This document shows positions 17,131-25,032 of a stretch of 49,809 bases of DNA, piece by piece. Where the stretch lies: the NCBI GenBank assembly GCA_016288055.1, contig JAEEXZ010000010.1, forward strand, positions 1-49,809. The letters are read 5' to 3'. The position numbers were made by a program, and so were the translations under genes. The notes under the pieces were generated by a model. The model had not been told where the DNA came from. It worked only from the letters and a program-made list of their open reading frames with translations, and ran no database searches. Origin of the DNA: Bacteroidales bacterium (lineage in GTDB: Bacteria > Bacteroidota > Bacteroidia > Bacteroidales > UBA932). Position 1 is the first letter of the stretch, and every line of letters begins with the position of its first letter.

Positions 17131-18732
17131 TTAGAATAGACCCGGCGTGATATGTAACCACTTCAGTACCGTCTCTCCGAAGAGGAGTATCAGGAACCAG
17201 GAGAAGGTCATCATGGTAATGCCGTATTTGAATGCGTCCGTCATGCTGTACTGGTTGGTCGTGTACAGCAGGGCCGCGGGTTTGCTGTTGAAGGGGAGCA
17301 CGTAACAGTGCTCGATGAGCATGGACACCGGAAGGGCCAGGCTCATGGGCGGGAAGCCGAAGCGCTTTTCCACGCCCAGTGCGATGGGGACGAACACCAT
17401 CGTGCGGATGGTCTTGGACTGGAACACCAGGCCGGAATACATCATCAGGAACGTCAGGATCACGTACAGCACCCAGAAAGGCGTGTCGGCCGTGATACCC
17501 AGGGAATCGAAGGCGGCGTTCACCATGGTGTTGGGAAGGTCTGTGGCGTTGAGGCCGCTGCCCAGGGTATAGGCACCGGCACTGAAAAGCATCAGGTGCC
17601 AGGGAATGTCCACGTCGTTCCACTTCACGACGCCCACGCCCGGAATGAGGGCCAGTACGGCGCCGATGAGGGCGACGATGGTCTCGTCAATATTGTGGAA
17701 CGTTCCTTTGGTGATCCACAGGAACAGCACGATGAGGAAAATCACCACCGCACGCCACTCCTGCCGGCTCATCGGCCCCATGGCGGAGAGCTCGGAGCGG
17801 AGCCTGTCGATACCTCCCTCGATCTGCGGCACCTGCTCTTCTTTTTTCATGGGGAAGAATACATACATGCCAAGCAGCAGGCCCACCACGAGTATGATAA
17901 CGCTCATGGGCCCCACTGCCACTAACCAATCGGCATAACCAAAATCGCAGGATCCTACAAAGCCGGCGATGAGGGAGATAGCGAGCAGGTGGGCACCGCT
18001 GCCCGTATAGAAGGCATTGGCGCCGATATTAACCTGAAACAGGTTCTGGATGACAAGGTTTCGGCCAAAGTTGTTGCGCTGTCCGTCGCTGGCTCCGTAG
18101 ATGGCACAGATGACCATGAAGATGGGCAGCATGATGGTCGCCTTCACCGTCGTGGCCGATATGAAGGCGCTCAGTACAAGGTTGATCAGAAGGAAACTCC
18201 ACAGCACGCCTTTGGCGCTGCGGCCGAACTTGATGACGAAGGCCAGCGCCAGACGTTTGGCAAAGCGTGTCTTCACCAGCATGGAGGCCAGCACGAAGCT
18301 GAGGATGTTCAGCCACATCACGGGATGGCCCAGCTGGGCCAGCGCTTCCTTCTGCGTGGTCACATTGAACAGCACCACGCCCAGGATGAGGATGAGGGAG
18401 GTCAGATAGTTGGGGATGGCTTCCGTCATCCAGAGAATGAGGCTGGCGACAAAAATGCCCAGCATGGCGTAGTTGGCGCGGATGAACCCGTCCAGCCCCA
18501 GCGCTGCGAGGCGTTTCTGGGCCGATGCCGCAAGCGCGCCCTGGTCCAGATTGTCGATAAAGCCGATGTGACAGAACCAACAGATCCAGACAAAGGCGAT
18601 AATGGCCAGCGGACCGCCCAGACGGGCCATCCACACTTCAAACTTCGATTTCTGCATCTTGGGCAGTTTCTCGATTTTGTAGTTGTTCATGTCCAGCGGG
18701 TCGAATACCGCCTTTGTCGTGTCTGTTGCCAT
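17131..18732 (-). CDS. SLC13/DASS family sodium-anion symporter
   Basis: 533 aa polytopic carrier. A cytoplasmic N-terminus of about 38 residues precedes 11 or more membrane segments. The two-fold repeat of the family is visible: FISATTVKATIMLPIF in the first half and LPFNSKPAALLYTTNQY in the second, the regions that form the anion and Na+ sites. Known substrates of the family are dicarboxylates, tricarboxylates, sulfate and, in some members, phosphate. It is the last gene of the phosphate-type operon, 4 nt after the CYTH gene, so an inorganic phosphate-like or polyanionic substrate is a reasonable guess; sequence alone cannot tell it from a dicarboxylate carrier. Confidence 0.88.
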   Translation of the reverse strand: MATDTTKAVFDPLDMNNYKIEKLPKMQKSKFEVWMARLGGPLAIIAFVWICWFCHIGFIDNLDQGALAASAQKRLAALGLDGFIRANYAMLGIFVASLILWMTEAIPNYLTSLILILGVVLFNVTTQKEALAQLGHPVMWLNILSFVLASMLVKTRFAKRLALAFVIKFGRSAKGVLWSFLLINLVLSAFISATTVKATIMLPIFMVICAIYGASDGQRNNFGRNLVIQNLFQVNIGANAFYTGSGAHLLAISLIAGFVGSCDFGYADWLVAVGPMSVIILVVGLLLGMYVFFPMKKEEQVPQIEGGIDRLRSELSAMGPMSRQEWRAVVIFLIVLFLWITKGTFHNIDETIVALIGAVLALIPGVGVVKWNDVDIPWHLMLFSAGAYTLGSGLNATDLPNTMVNAAFDSLGITADTPFWVLYVILTFLMMYSGLVFQSKTIRTMVFVPIALGVEKRFGFPPMSLALPVSMLIEHCYVLPFNSKPAALLYTTNQYSMTDAFKYGITMMTFSWFLILLFGETVLKWLHITPGLF

Positions 18733-18736
18733 AGGA

Positions 18737-19213
18737 TTACTTCCAGTTCTTATAAGGGTTCTTCATAAGCATGGAGTTGAAGTACTTGGGGTCGCCGGTG
18801 ACTTCCTCGCCCAGCCAGGCGGGTTTGTCGAAGGGCTCGTTCTCGTCCTGCAGTTCCACTTCGGCCACGGTGAGGCCTTCGTTGTCGCCGTAGAACTCGT
18901 CAACTTCCCAAGTATGGACACCGTCGGTGTTCTTCACCAGGTAGCGGGTCTTGTCAATCACGCCGGGCTCGGCCAGTTCCAGGAGGGACTTGACCTCTTC
19001 CACGGGGATTTCCTTCTCCCACTCGAAGCGGGCGGCACCGGAGGCGTTGCCGATGCCCTTGATGGTGATGAAGCCCTTCTCGCCCTTTACGCGTACGCGC
19101 ACGGTACGCTCCGGAACGGAGGAAAGGTAGCCCTGGGTGATGCGGGTGGCTTTGAAGGCATCGGCCTTGAAGTCGCCCTTGACCAAGAATTTCTTTTCGA
19201 TTTCCTGTGCCAT
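18737..19213 (-). CDS. CYTH-domain triphosphate tunnel metalloenzyme
   Basis: 158 aa, the typical length of small bacterial CYTH proteins. It starts MAQEIEKKFLV with the ExExK signature and continues with alternating charged strands (RTVRVRVKGEKGFITIKG, FEWEKEIPVEE, TWEVDEFYGDNEGLTVAEVEL), which form the anionic tunnel that binds triphosphate and metal. Small bacterial members of this type mostly hydrolyse inorganic tripolyphosphate; adenylate cyclase and thiamine triphosphatase are alternatives. It lies between a CYTH-like protein and an SLC13 carrier in the same direction with gaps of 3-4 nt, which suggests a role in handling short phosphate chains. Confidence 0.92.
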   Translation of the reverse strand: MAQEIEKKFLVKGDFKADAFKATRITQGYLSSVPERTVRVRVKGEKGFITIKGIGNASGAARFEWEKEIPVEEVKSLLELAEPGVIDKTRYLVKNTDGVHTWEVDEFYGDNEGLTVAEVELQDENEPFDKPAWLGEEVTGDPKYFNSMLMKNPYKNWK

Positions 19214-19216
19214 GGC

Positions 19217-19855
19217 TTATTCGTTTGCTAAGGGTTTGTCACTCATACCGATCACGCGCTTGATAGCCTGCAGGTAGTTGATGTTCTCAACGCCCTCCAG
19301 GTGGCAGTCGGCGACGGTCTTCTTGATATCCTCGATCTCGGTGGATTCGGAGTTGATGGTGACCACCTTGGCGCCGTTGATGAGCACGTTGCCCACCTCG
19401 CAGATGGTATTGTTCACCATATAGCCGAAGCGCTGCTTGTGCACGCGGACGGCGGCCAGGTCGGGGCAAGCCTTGACCATGGCGATGAATTCCTCGAAGG
19501 TATAGGTGTCCTTCGTGAGCTTGGGCATCTCAACCATGAAGGCGGGGAAGACTTCCTTCTCCAGGACTTCCTTGGAGATGGGGAATTCACCCTTCATCAA
19601 CGGGTTCCACTGCTCGAAACCGTCAACGGTCTGGACATAGGTCTTGATGTCCATCTTTCCGTCGCGGATTTTGGTGTTGTTGATGTCGTTCTTGGCGCTG
19701 ATGATGTAAATTTCATCGCTGGAGCGCTCCCAGACCTTCTCGGGGACGGGAACGGAGAGGCGCGCCATTCTCTTGTGGGCTTCGCAGAAGCACTGTCCAA
19801 AGCTGCGGAATTCAAAGCGAGGTTTGGAAATCTCGCCAATTTTAAGTTCTGCCAT
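19217..19855 (-). CDS. Conserved hypothetical protein, possibly a divergent CYTH-like fold
   Basis: 212 aa, soluble, no signal peptide. I do not recognise a named family. It has the feel of a triphosphate-tunnel protein: RFEFRSFG near the N-terminus in the position of ExExK, basic and acidic strands (NTKIRDGKMDIKT, AAVRVHKQRFGY), the segment DGFEQWNPLMKGEFP, and a C-terminal strand with alternating acids (NSESTEIED). It stops 3 nt before the CYTH gene, so the two may act together or form a heteromer. This is a structural guess from pattern only. The N-terminus also holds CFCEAH, a possible metal site. Confidence 0.6.
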   Translation of the reverse strand: MAELKIGEISKPRFEFRSFGQCFCEAHKRMARLSVPVPEKVWERSSDEIYIISAKNDINNTKIRDGKMDIKTYVQTVDGFEQWNPLMKGEFPISKEVLEKEVFPAFMVEMPKLTKDTYTFEEFIAMVKACPDLAAVRVHKQRFGYMVNNTICEVGNVLINGAKVVTINSESTEIEDIKKTVADCHLEGVENINYLQAIKRVIGMSDKPLANE

Positions 19856-19884
19856 AAATTGTATTAATGTTTTAAGTAAGGGAT

Positions 19885-20691
19885 TTATTCAAATACCACG
19901 TCGGTTCCGTCGGTGTTCTTGGCGCCCGGGGTGGCATCCTGGTAGTACCAATTGCCGTCGGCGTTGACACCGTAGGAAGCAGGGGCCTGGGACTTGAGCA
20001 GGTTGGTGAGGTTGAAGTCGGACAGGCTGTTGCCCTTGGGGTCAAAGAGCTCCACGTGGACGGCCTTCTTGGCAGAGAGGCCGCCGCTGAAGGTGAGCTC
20101 TGCGGCATAACCCTCGTGGGCGCCGCCCGTAGCGGTTACATCGGAGCTGTAGAGCAGCAGGAACTTGCCGGCCTTGAGGGTGGTCCCTTCAGCGGCGGTC
20201 CACTTGGTATTTCCATCCTTCTGGATGTAAACGCCCTTCATTTCGATGTCCTTGGAACCGGTATTGACAATCTCGATGAACTTGTCGTTACCGTTGATTT
20301 CGTTAAGCTTCAGCGGGGTGAAGTCGATGGGAATCACGCCTACGGTATAGGTGGCGACAGCCGACTTGGAAACAGCGCCGTCCGTCTTGGCTTCCACATA
20401 GTATTCGACAACGGCGTCCATGGCCTGTGCGGGGATGGTGCCCTTGTACTTCTTGCCGTCCAGGGTCATGGCTACAACCTGAGGCTCTCCCTGGTTCACG
20501 GTGTACACGAGATTGATTTCGTTGATGGTCATCAGGGCCGATGCCTTGACGCTGACGGTTACGGCGTCATTTTCATTGTAAGCGATGGTGTTCTCCAGGC
20601 CGGAGAAGGAAGCATAGGGATATACGCCGTCCTTAACGCAGGCGGTAAGGGCCATCAGGATGGCGACAGATGCTATAATGAGCTTTTTCAT
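19885..20691 (-). CDS. Lipoprotein with lamin-tail-like (LTD) domain
   Basis: 268 aa. A signal peptide ends in the lipobox LMALTAC with Cys18 as the lipidation site. Residues about 25-120 look like an immunoglobulin-type fold. From about residue 130 the sequence LKLNEINGNDKFIEIVNTGS is the typical start of a lamin-tail domain, continuing with LLLYSSD and YYQDATPGAKNTDGT, where the last part (TPGAxN) is the usual LTD ending. LTD domains in bacteria occur on secreted and surface proteins, sometimes with nucleases or phosphatases. It is encoded 14 nt after the porin gene, which suggests a surface or periplasmic accessory of the porin. Confidence 0.85.
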   Translation of the reverse strand: MKKLIIASVAILMALTACVKDGVYPYASFSGLENTIAYNENDAVTVSVKASALMTINEINLVYTVNQGEPQVVAMTLDGKKYKGTIPAQAMDAVVEYYVEAKTDGAVSKSAVATYTVGVIPIDFTPLKLNEINGNDKFIEIVNTGSKDIEMKGVYIQKDGNTKWTAAEGTTLKAGKFLLLYSSDVTATGGAHEGYAAELTFSGGLSAKKAVHVELFDPKGNSLSDFNLTNLLKSQAPASYGVNADGNWYYQDATPGAKNTDGTDVVFE

Positions 20692-20705
20692 AAGGCTTTC
20701 AAGTA

Positions 20706-22070
20706 TTAGAAGTCAATTTCAAAACGGACGGCGATCATGTGATAGTCAACGCCGGCTTTGCCCTTGGCGGTAACCACCTTGGCGAAGTCCTTGGTGGGAG
20801 CGCCGGTCTCGTCCAGGCCCACGAAGAGCTTGTTTTTGCCGTTGGCGTAACGGTCGTTGTTGTTGAACTGGTAGTTCAGCTGCATCTTCACGTTGTTGGT
20901 GACCCAATAGTTGAGACCCAGGGTGTAGGCCTCGGCGGTGCCGCCGAACACGTTGCCGCTGTTCAGGTTGCAGTATTCATAACGGGCGCAGAGCTCGACG
21001 TCTCCCCACTTTTTGCCGGGTTTGATCTTGGTGTACTTGCCACCGTTGGCGTCGTAGCGCTGGGTGCCGCCGAACAGGAGGTAACCGGCCTGGGCATACC
21101 AGCCGTTGAACATCTTGGCGGTGGGATCCTCGGCATCGGCCTTGAAGGACACGTTGTCCTGGACATAGGCGGCCTCATAGCGCAGGCCCTTGTAGTGACC
21201 GGCCAGTTCTACGGTCCATACTACGTTGTGGTCGTAGCCGGCGAGATCGCTGGTATCCAGATACTTCTTGCGGTTGATGCTGGTGGAGTTACGGGAACTG
21301 GCGCGGTAGAAACCGAACTTCTCGGCGCTGGCCTTGGGAGTACGGTAGGATGCGGCGGCGCCGATGTGCAGGCTGGCGTTATCCATCTTGTAGAGGGGAC
21401 GGAAAACTACTTTTCCGGTAAGGGACATGCCGGCGTTGTAGCCGAAGTCCTTGTTGTTGTCGGCAATGTACTGCCATTCCTCGGCACCGGCGATTTCGGG
21501 GCCGAAGATACCGGCGCTGGCCCAGATCCAGTCCTTGGCGTATTTGGCGTTGAGGCCGAAGTGACGGGAAGGAGTGAGGGCGGAGCAGACCATCGGGCGC
21601 TCCATGAACTGGAGGTAGCGGGAGGTGGTATTGCGCTGGATGGAGAAGTTCTCCTTGAAGTTACCGATCTGGATTTCCCAGTTGGGGAGACCGGTGTAGC
21701 GGACGATGGCGTCCTTGAGTTCTACCAGACCGTTGGCCAGGTCCATATCGAACTCTCCGTACCAGTTTTCGTCCATCTGGCCTTTCACGGCAAAACGGGC
21801 GCGGCGGATGGAAACGCCGTTACCAATCTTGTCGGCATAGGAAGGGGCTCCGAAGAAAGAGGCGACGTCGGCCTGTACGCGGATGTCGAACCAGAGTTTG
21901 TACTTGGAGGTGGGGGAAGCCATCACCAGGATACCGTCCTGGGCTTCAACGTCCAGCACGTCGGATTGAACGGCCACACCGTACTGATTGTACTTGGTGG
22001 GGGCTTTCTGTGCAAAGGCTGCGGAAAGGGTGAGCAGCACAAGAGCAGAAACTGTAATTAGTTTACGCAT
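20706..22070 (-). CDS. OprP/OprO-type phosphate- or polyphosphate-selective porin
   Basis: 454 aa outer-membrane beta-barrel. A signal peptide (MRKLITVSALVLLTLSAAFA) is followed by alternating amphipathic strands and an aromatic C-terminal residue (VRFEIDF). Segments typical of the family are WFDIRVQADV, RRARFAVKGQMDENWYGEFD, ELKDAIVRYTG, IGNFKENFS and the C-terminal NNVKMQLNYQFNNNDRY. In Pseudomonas OprP and OprO admit phosphate and pyrophosphate/polyphosphate; in Bacteroidetes the same family is used for phosphate and other anions. It sits between the PiT-LuxR gene and the lipoprotein gene in one direction, so it is the likely outer-membrane entry of this locus. Confidence 0.9.
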   Translation of the reverse strand: MRKLITVSALVLLTLSAAFAQKAPTKYNQYGVAVQSDVLDVEAQDGILVMASPTSKYKLWFDIRVQADVASFFGAPSYADKIGNGVSIRRARFAVKGQMDENWYGEFDMDLANGLVELKDAIVRYTGLPNWEIQIGNFKENFSIQRNTTSRYLQFMERPMVCSALTPSRHFGLNAKYAKDWIWASAGIFGPEIAGAEEWQYIADNNKDFGYNAGMSLTGKVVFRPLYKMDNASLHIGAAASYRTPKASAEKFGFYRASSRNSTSINRKKYLDTSDLAGYDHNVVWTVELAGHYKGLRYEAAYVQDNVSFKADAEDPTAKMFNGWYAQAGYLLFGGTQRYDANGGKYTKIKPGKKWGDVELCARYEYCNLNSGNVFGGTAEAYTLGLNYWVTNNVKMQLNYQFNNNDRYANGKNKLFVGLDETGAPTKDFAKVVTAKGKAGVDYHMIAVRFEIDF

Positions 22071-22090
22071 AGTGATTATTGATTAGGGTT

Positions 22091-23671
22091 TTACAATGAT
22101 TTTATATATTGAACCAGGTTGTCGGAACGCTTCAGGCCCAGCTTGCTGCGCAAGCGGTACCGGCTGATTTCGACACTCTTAGGGGTAATATTCATCAGGG
22201 ATGCGATGTATTTGGAGGAAAAGCCCTGGCGCAGCAGGTTGGCCAATTTCCTTTCGCTTTCCGTCAGTTCGGGGAAGGCTTCCTTCAGGCGCATGTTGAA
22301 GTCCCGGTGCAGCACCTCCGTGCGGGCGTAGAAGTCGTTCATTTCGCGCGTGAAGTACATCCTCTCGCGGATGAGGGAGAGCAGCGCGTCCAGCGCCTTG
22401 TCCCGGGTTGCGCCCTCCGGCATCTTCCGGACATCGGCCAGTTCTTCATACACTTCTTCCATGAAGGCCTTCTGCTCGCTCACGCCCACGGCGAAGTCCA
22501 CCAGCTCTTTCCGTTTGATATCCAGTTTGTTCAGGAGTTCCTTTTCGTGGGTTTCCACGCGCACTTCCAGGGCCGATAGCGACTTCTGTGTGGAATAGAC
22601 CTGCTCTTCCCTGGTGCGGAGCATTTCGCGGCGGCGGGCCTCGTTACGCTGGGCGTGGATGTAGAGGTAGGTGGCCGCCACCATGGCGACGAGCCCCAGC
22701 AGCACCAGCGTGGAAAATACCATGCTCAGACAATAGGTGAGAAGGAAACCCAGGACCGGGGCCACGAAAGTAGCGGCAAGGCTCTTGAGGATGTCTTCCC
22801 CGCCGATCAGAGCGTTGCGTTCCGCCAGGCTGGCGCCGACCAGGCCGCCGACGAGCAGGATGTTCACCGACAGCGGCGTGGGGACCAGGCCGATCTGGCG
22901 GATCCCCTCCCAGGAGAAGAGCCCGAAGCACAGGGTCATGGCCAGCATCACCGCCAGGGCGCTCACTGAACCAAGGTCCGTGTCGGATTCTGTGGAGGTG
23001 CGCCCGCGGAGCGTGAGCATAAGCCCTATGGCGACCAGGGTGACGGCAAGCGTGGCTGTCCCCTCGCCCATCAGTACGCGGGGGAAGAATGCGACGATCT
23101 GGCCGATATTCCAGGCGGCCGCGGCGGCCACCAGAAGCGTTGCCACCGTACAGCCGGCCAGCAGTCGCTGGTCGATGATGATAAGGTTGCGCCCGGGGTG
23201 CGTAGCGTAGCGCATGAGCATGCGCGCAAGGAGGGCCGATACCAGGCAGCACAGAAGGGGCGCCGCCACCCAGCTGAGGGCGATGCCGCCCACCAGGGCA
23301 TTCTCCACGCCTCCCTGGGTCATGAACTCATAGCCGAACAGGGAGCCGACGACCGCATAAGAAACGGACGTGTTGCGGTGGATGGCAGCCGCTACGATGA
23401 CGGCGGCCGCCGCTCCAAGAGAAATAATCACCACCGCGTGCAGATCCAGGGCGGCTCCCCAGTCCAGCAGTTGTTCTGCCGGCTGCTGCCATCCCAGTGA
23501 CAGGACGGTAAGGGCAGTAAGGACCAGCAAAGGGACTACGATCTTCACCGACCAACGCTCATTGGCCCCGGATGCGCGGACAATCCCCGCGAGGGCCGGA
23601 TATTCCAGCCGTACGAGCGGGAGCAGTGTCGCGATCAAGGCGCAGGCCAGCGTGAAGTAGGTGAGGACCAT
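22091..23671 (-). CDS. PiT-permease-like membrane domain fused to a coiled coil and LuxR-type HTH
   Basis: 526 aa. Residues about 1-345 hold about ten hydrophobic segments in an internal repeat that resembles the PiT (SLC20) phosphate permeases: NTSVSYAVVGSLFG with IALSWVAAPLLC in repeat one, and PTPLSVNILLVGGLVGASLA in repeat two. The GANDxAN and PVSTSHA transport motifs look degenerate (SGANERWS, NTSVSYA). Residues about 346-465 form a charged helical/coiled-coil region. Residues about 468-526 are a LuxR-type helix-turn-helix of the Bacteroidetes kind (SERKLANLLRQGFSSKYIAS, ITPKSVEISRYRLRSKLGL). It follows the DUF47 gene by 4 nt, where a normal PiT transporter would be expected. Best reading: a transporter-derived, membrane-bound phosphate sensor and transcription factor. 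The PiT assignment is by pattern only. Confidence 0.75.
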   Translation of the reverse strand: MVLTYFTLACALIATLLPLVRLEYPALAGIVRASGANERWSVKIVVPLLVLTALTVLSLGWQQPAEQLLDWGAALDLHAVVIISLGAAAAVIVAAAIHRNTSVSYAVVGSLFGYEFMTQGGVENALVGGIALSWVAAPLLCCLVSALLARMLMRYATHPGRNLIIIDQRLLAGCTVATLLVAAAAAWNIGQIVAFFPRVLMGEGTATLAVTLVAIGLMLTLRGRTSTESDTDLGSVSALAVMLAMTLCFGLFSWEGIRQIGLVPTPLSVNILLVGGLVGASLAERNALIGGEDILKSLAATFVAPVLGFLLTYCLSMVFSTLVLLGLVAMVAATYLYIHAQRNEARRREMLRTREEQVYSTQKSLSALEVRVETHEKELLNKLDIKRKELVDFAVGVSEQKAFMEEVYEELADVRKMPEGATRDKALDALLSLIRERMYFTREMNDFYARTEVLHRDFNMRLKEAFPELTESERKLANLLRQGFSSKYIASLMNITPKSVEISRYRLRSKLGLKRSDNLVQYIKSL

Positions 23672-23675
23672 ACCG

Positions 23676-24338
23676 TTACAGACTTCGTTTGATGGACATG
23701 ACCGAAAGCTGTTCCGCCACCTTTACGGCGGCCGTGGAAAGGTCTTCGATATGAAGTGCGAAATAGCGCAGGTGGAACTTCTCGCTCAACTTGAGCTGGT
23801 TCATGTCATGGAAAACCGTGCGCTTGATGGATTGGGCCAGTTTGACGGCCTGCTTGTCATAGAGGTAAACCCTATGGATGGTTTCGCTCACCTGGTCCGG
23901 GTGGGTGAAATAGGCTTTGGTGCCGGGGATGGTGGTCTCGGCCGCCATAGTGGCCAGCTCTGCCAGCTTGACAAACTCCTTCTTCAGTTCCGTGGGAACG
24001 GCGGGGGCCTCTATCTCGAACTGGATAAGGTCGTTGCTCAGGATGGAAATGATATGGTCATATCTTTCCAGCAGGCGCATGATGTCTCCCCGGAAGCGGA
24101 TCAGGGATCCGCGGGAATAAAGCATGTTTTCGATATCTCTCCGGAGGACGCCGGCTTCCGTCTCGGCGGTTGCCATGGTTGAGAGGGTTTGGGAAAAACT
24201 CTCGGCGTCGTTGTAGAGATAACTGCGTACGCCTTCCTTGAAGAGTATCAATGCGGTATCTACCGTATTGAGGAGTTTATCGACGGATTCTACAAAGAGT
24301 TTCGAGCGGTTTGTAGAGAAAAGTTGAAACAATTTCAT
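23676..24338 (-). CDS. DUF47/PhoU-like protein
   Basis: 220 aa, all-helical. It begins MKLFQLFSTNRSKLFVESVD and has the two three-helix repeats of the PhoU/DUF47 fold, with conserved acidic metal-binding positions in EAGVLRRDIENMLYSRGSLI and the middle REDI/ERYDHI region. DUF47 proteins are normally encoded just before a PiT phosphate transporter and are thought to regulate it. Here the next gene is the PiT-like LuxR fusion, so this protein may pass phosphate status to the regulator. It is the first gene of the seven-gene operon and has a TAACTTTG box 23 nt upstream. Confidence 0.9.
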   Translation of the reverse strand: MKLFQLFSTNRSKLFVESVDKLLNTVDTALILFKEGVRSYLYNDAESFSQTLSTMATAETEAGVLRRDIENMLYSRGSLIRFRGDIMRLLERYDHIISILSNDLIQFEIEAPAVPTELKKEFVKLAELATMAAETTIPGTKAYFTHPDQVSETIHRVYLYDKQAVKLAQSIKRTVFHDMNQLKLSEKFHLRYFALHIEDLSTAAVKVAEQLSVMSIKRSL

Positions 24339-24361
24339 ACCCGTGGTCAGCTTTGTTGAGC

Positions 24362-24369
24362 CAAAGTTA
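24362..24369 (-). promoter_or_regulatory. -7 box of the DUF47/phosphate operon
   Basis: TAACTTTG on the minus strand, 23 nt from the DUF47 ATG. Confidence 0.6.
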
Positions 24370-24495
24370 ACCGATGTTTATGTCAATTCCAACTTTTGGA
24401 ACCGCTTGTAGGGTTCTTGTAGAGTTTTTCACTCACCCCTTTGCCTACAATCTTAGTCCATAAATACGCAAAAATCGCCCGACCCTGATCACTCC

Positions 24496-24527
24496 GTCAT
24501 GCCCGGCCTGATCGGGCATCTCCTGTC
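24496..24527 (+). repeat. GTCATGCCCGGCC repeat, copy 1
   Basis: GTCATGCCCGGCCTGATCGG then GCATCTCCTGTC. A second copy with few changes lies at 24855-24887. Each contains the short inverted repeat GCCCG/CGGGC. Confidence 0.8.
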
Positions 24528-24592
24528 ATTCTGAGCGCCCCTTCTGTCATTCTGAGCGCCCCTTCTGTCATTCTGAGCGTAGCGAAGAATCT
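24523..24592 (+). repeat. Interspersed 26-bp repeat, three tandem copies, two truncated
   Basis: TGTCATTCTGAGCG occurs three times in a row. The first two are cut after GAGCG and followed by CCCCTTC; the third continues through TAGCGAAGAATC. This shows that the 5' half can duplicate locally. Confidence 0.9.
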
Positions 24593-24609
24593 ATGCCCAT
24601 TGGGCCAAC

Positions 24610-24664
24610 GGCCGAAGAAATTTATTTTTCGGGACGGAACCCGAAAAACCAAATTCCTTCGGCC
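24610..24664. repeat. 55-nt near-perfect hairpin
   Basis: The outer arms GGCCGAAG/CTTCGGCC and inner arms TTTTTCGGG/CCCGAAAAA enclose a 6-nt loop, with an A/T-rich stretch between them that also pairs in part. It could be a terminator on either strand or a mobile palindrome. Confidence 0.8.
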
Positions 24665-24688
24665 ATCGCAATCCCCACGCGCAGCCCG

Positions 24689-24735
24689 GTTAAAGCACAC
24701 TTTTGCCATTCTAAATCGTATTAGCGTGCTTTAAC
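24689..24735. repeat. Inverted-repeat unit A1 (47 nt)
   Basis: Perfect 10-bp arms GTTAAAGCAC/GTGCTTTAAC. It shares GTTAAAGCACACTTT and the ATTAnCGTGCTTTAAC end with unit A2, while the 16 nt between differ. Confidence 0.9.
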
Positions 24736-24752
24736 CCCTCCTCTCGACCATA

Positions 24753-24799
24753 GTTAAAGCACACTTTCGGCCACCGGACCCCCATTACCGTGCTTTAAC
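24753..24799. repeat. Inverted-repeat unit A2 (47 nt)
   Basis: Same arms, same length and same conserved subterminal bases as A1, 17 nt downstream of it, with an unrelated 16-nt core. Confidence 0.9.
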
Positions 24800-24854
24800 C
24801 CCGGCTCGACAAGACCGCTTTCCCGGCTTTTCGGTCCAGGCCAGATGTTGCTTT

Positions 24855-24887
24855 GTCATGGCCGGCCTCGACCGGGCATCTCCTGTC
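24855..24887 (+). repeat. GTCATGCCCGGCC repeat, copy 2
   Basis: Reads GTCATGGCCGGCCTCGACCG then GGCATCTCCTGTC, matching the copy at 24496. Confidence 0.8.
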
Positions 24888-24898
24888 CTACCTCCCTG

Positions 24899-24948
24899 CT
24901 GTATGTACAGAAAAACGGCCTCACACTGCATTCCAACTGTACATACAG
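24899..24948. repeat. Inverted-repeat unit B1 (50 nt)
   Basis: Perfect 12-bp arms CTGTATGTACAG/CTGTACATACAG. The stretch AAAAnCGGCC after the left arm is shared with B2; the next 16 nt differ. Confidence 0.92.
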
Positions 24949-24982
24949 ATGCCGTTTCGCCCTTCCAGGCCACTTTCTCGAA

Positions 24983-25032
24983 CTGTATGTACAGAAAATC
25001 GGCCCTACAGTGTACTTTACCTGTACATACAG
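24983..25032. repeat. Inverted-repeat unit B2 (50 nt)
   Basis: Same 12-bp arms, length and AAAAnCGGCC stretch as B1, with a different core of about 16 nt. Starts 34 nt after B1 ends. Confidence 0.92.
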
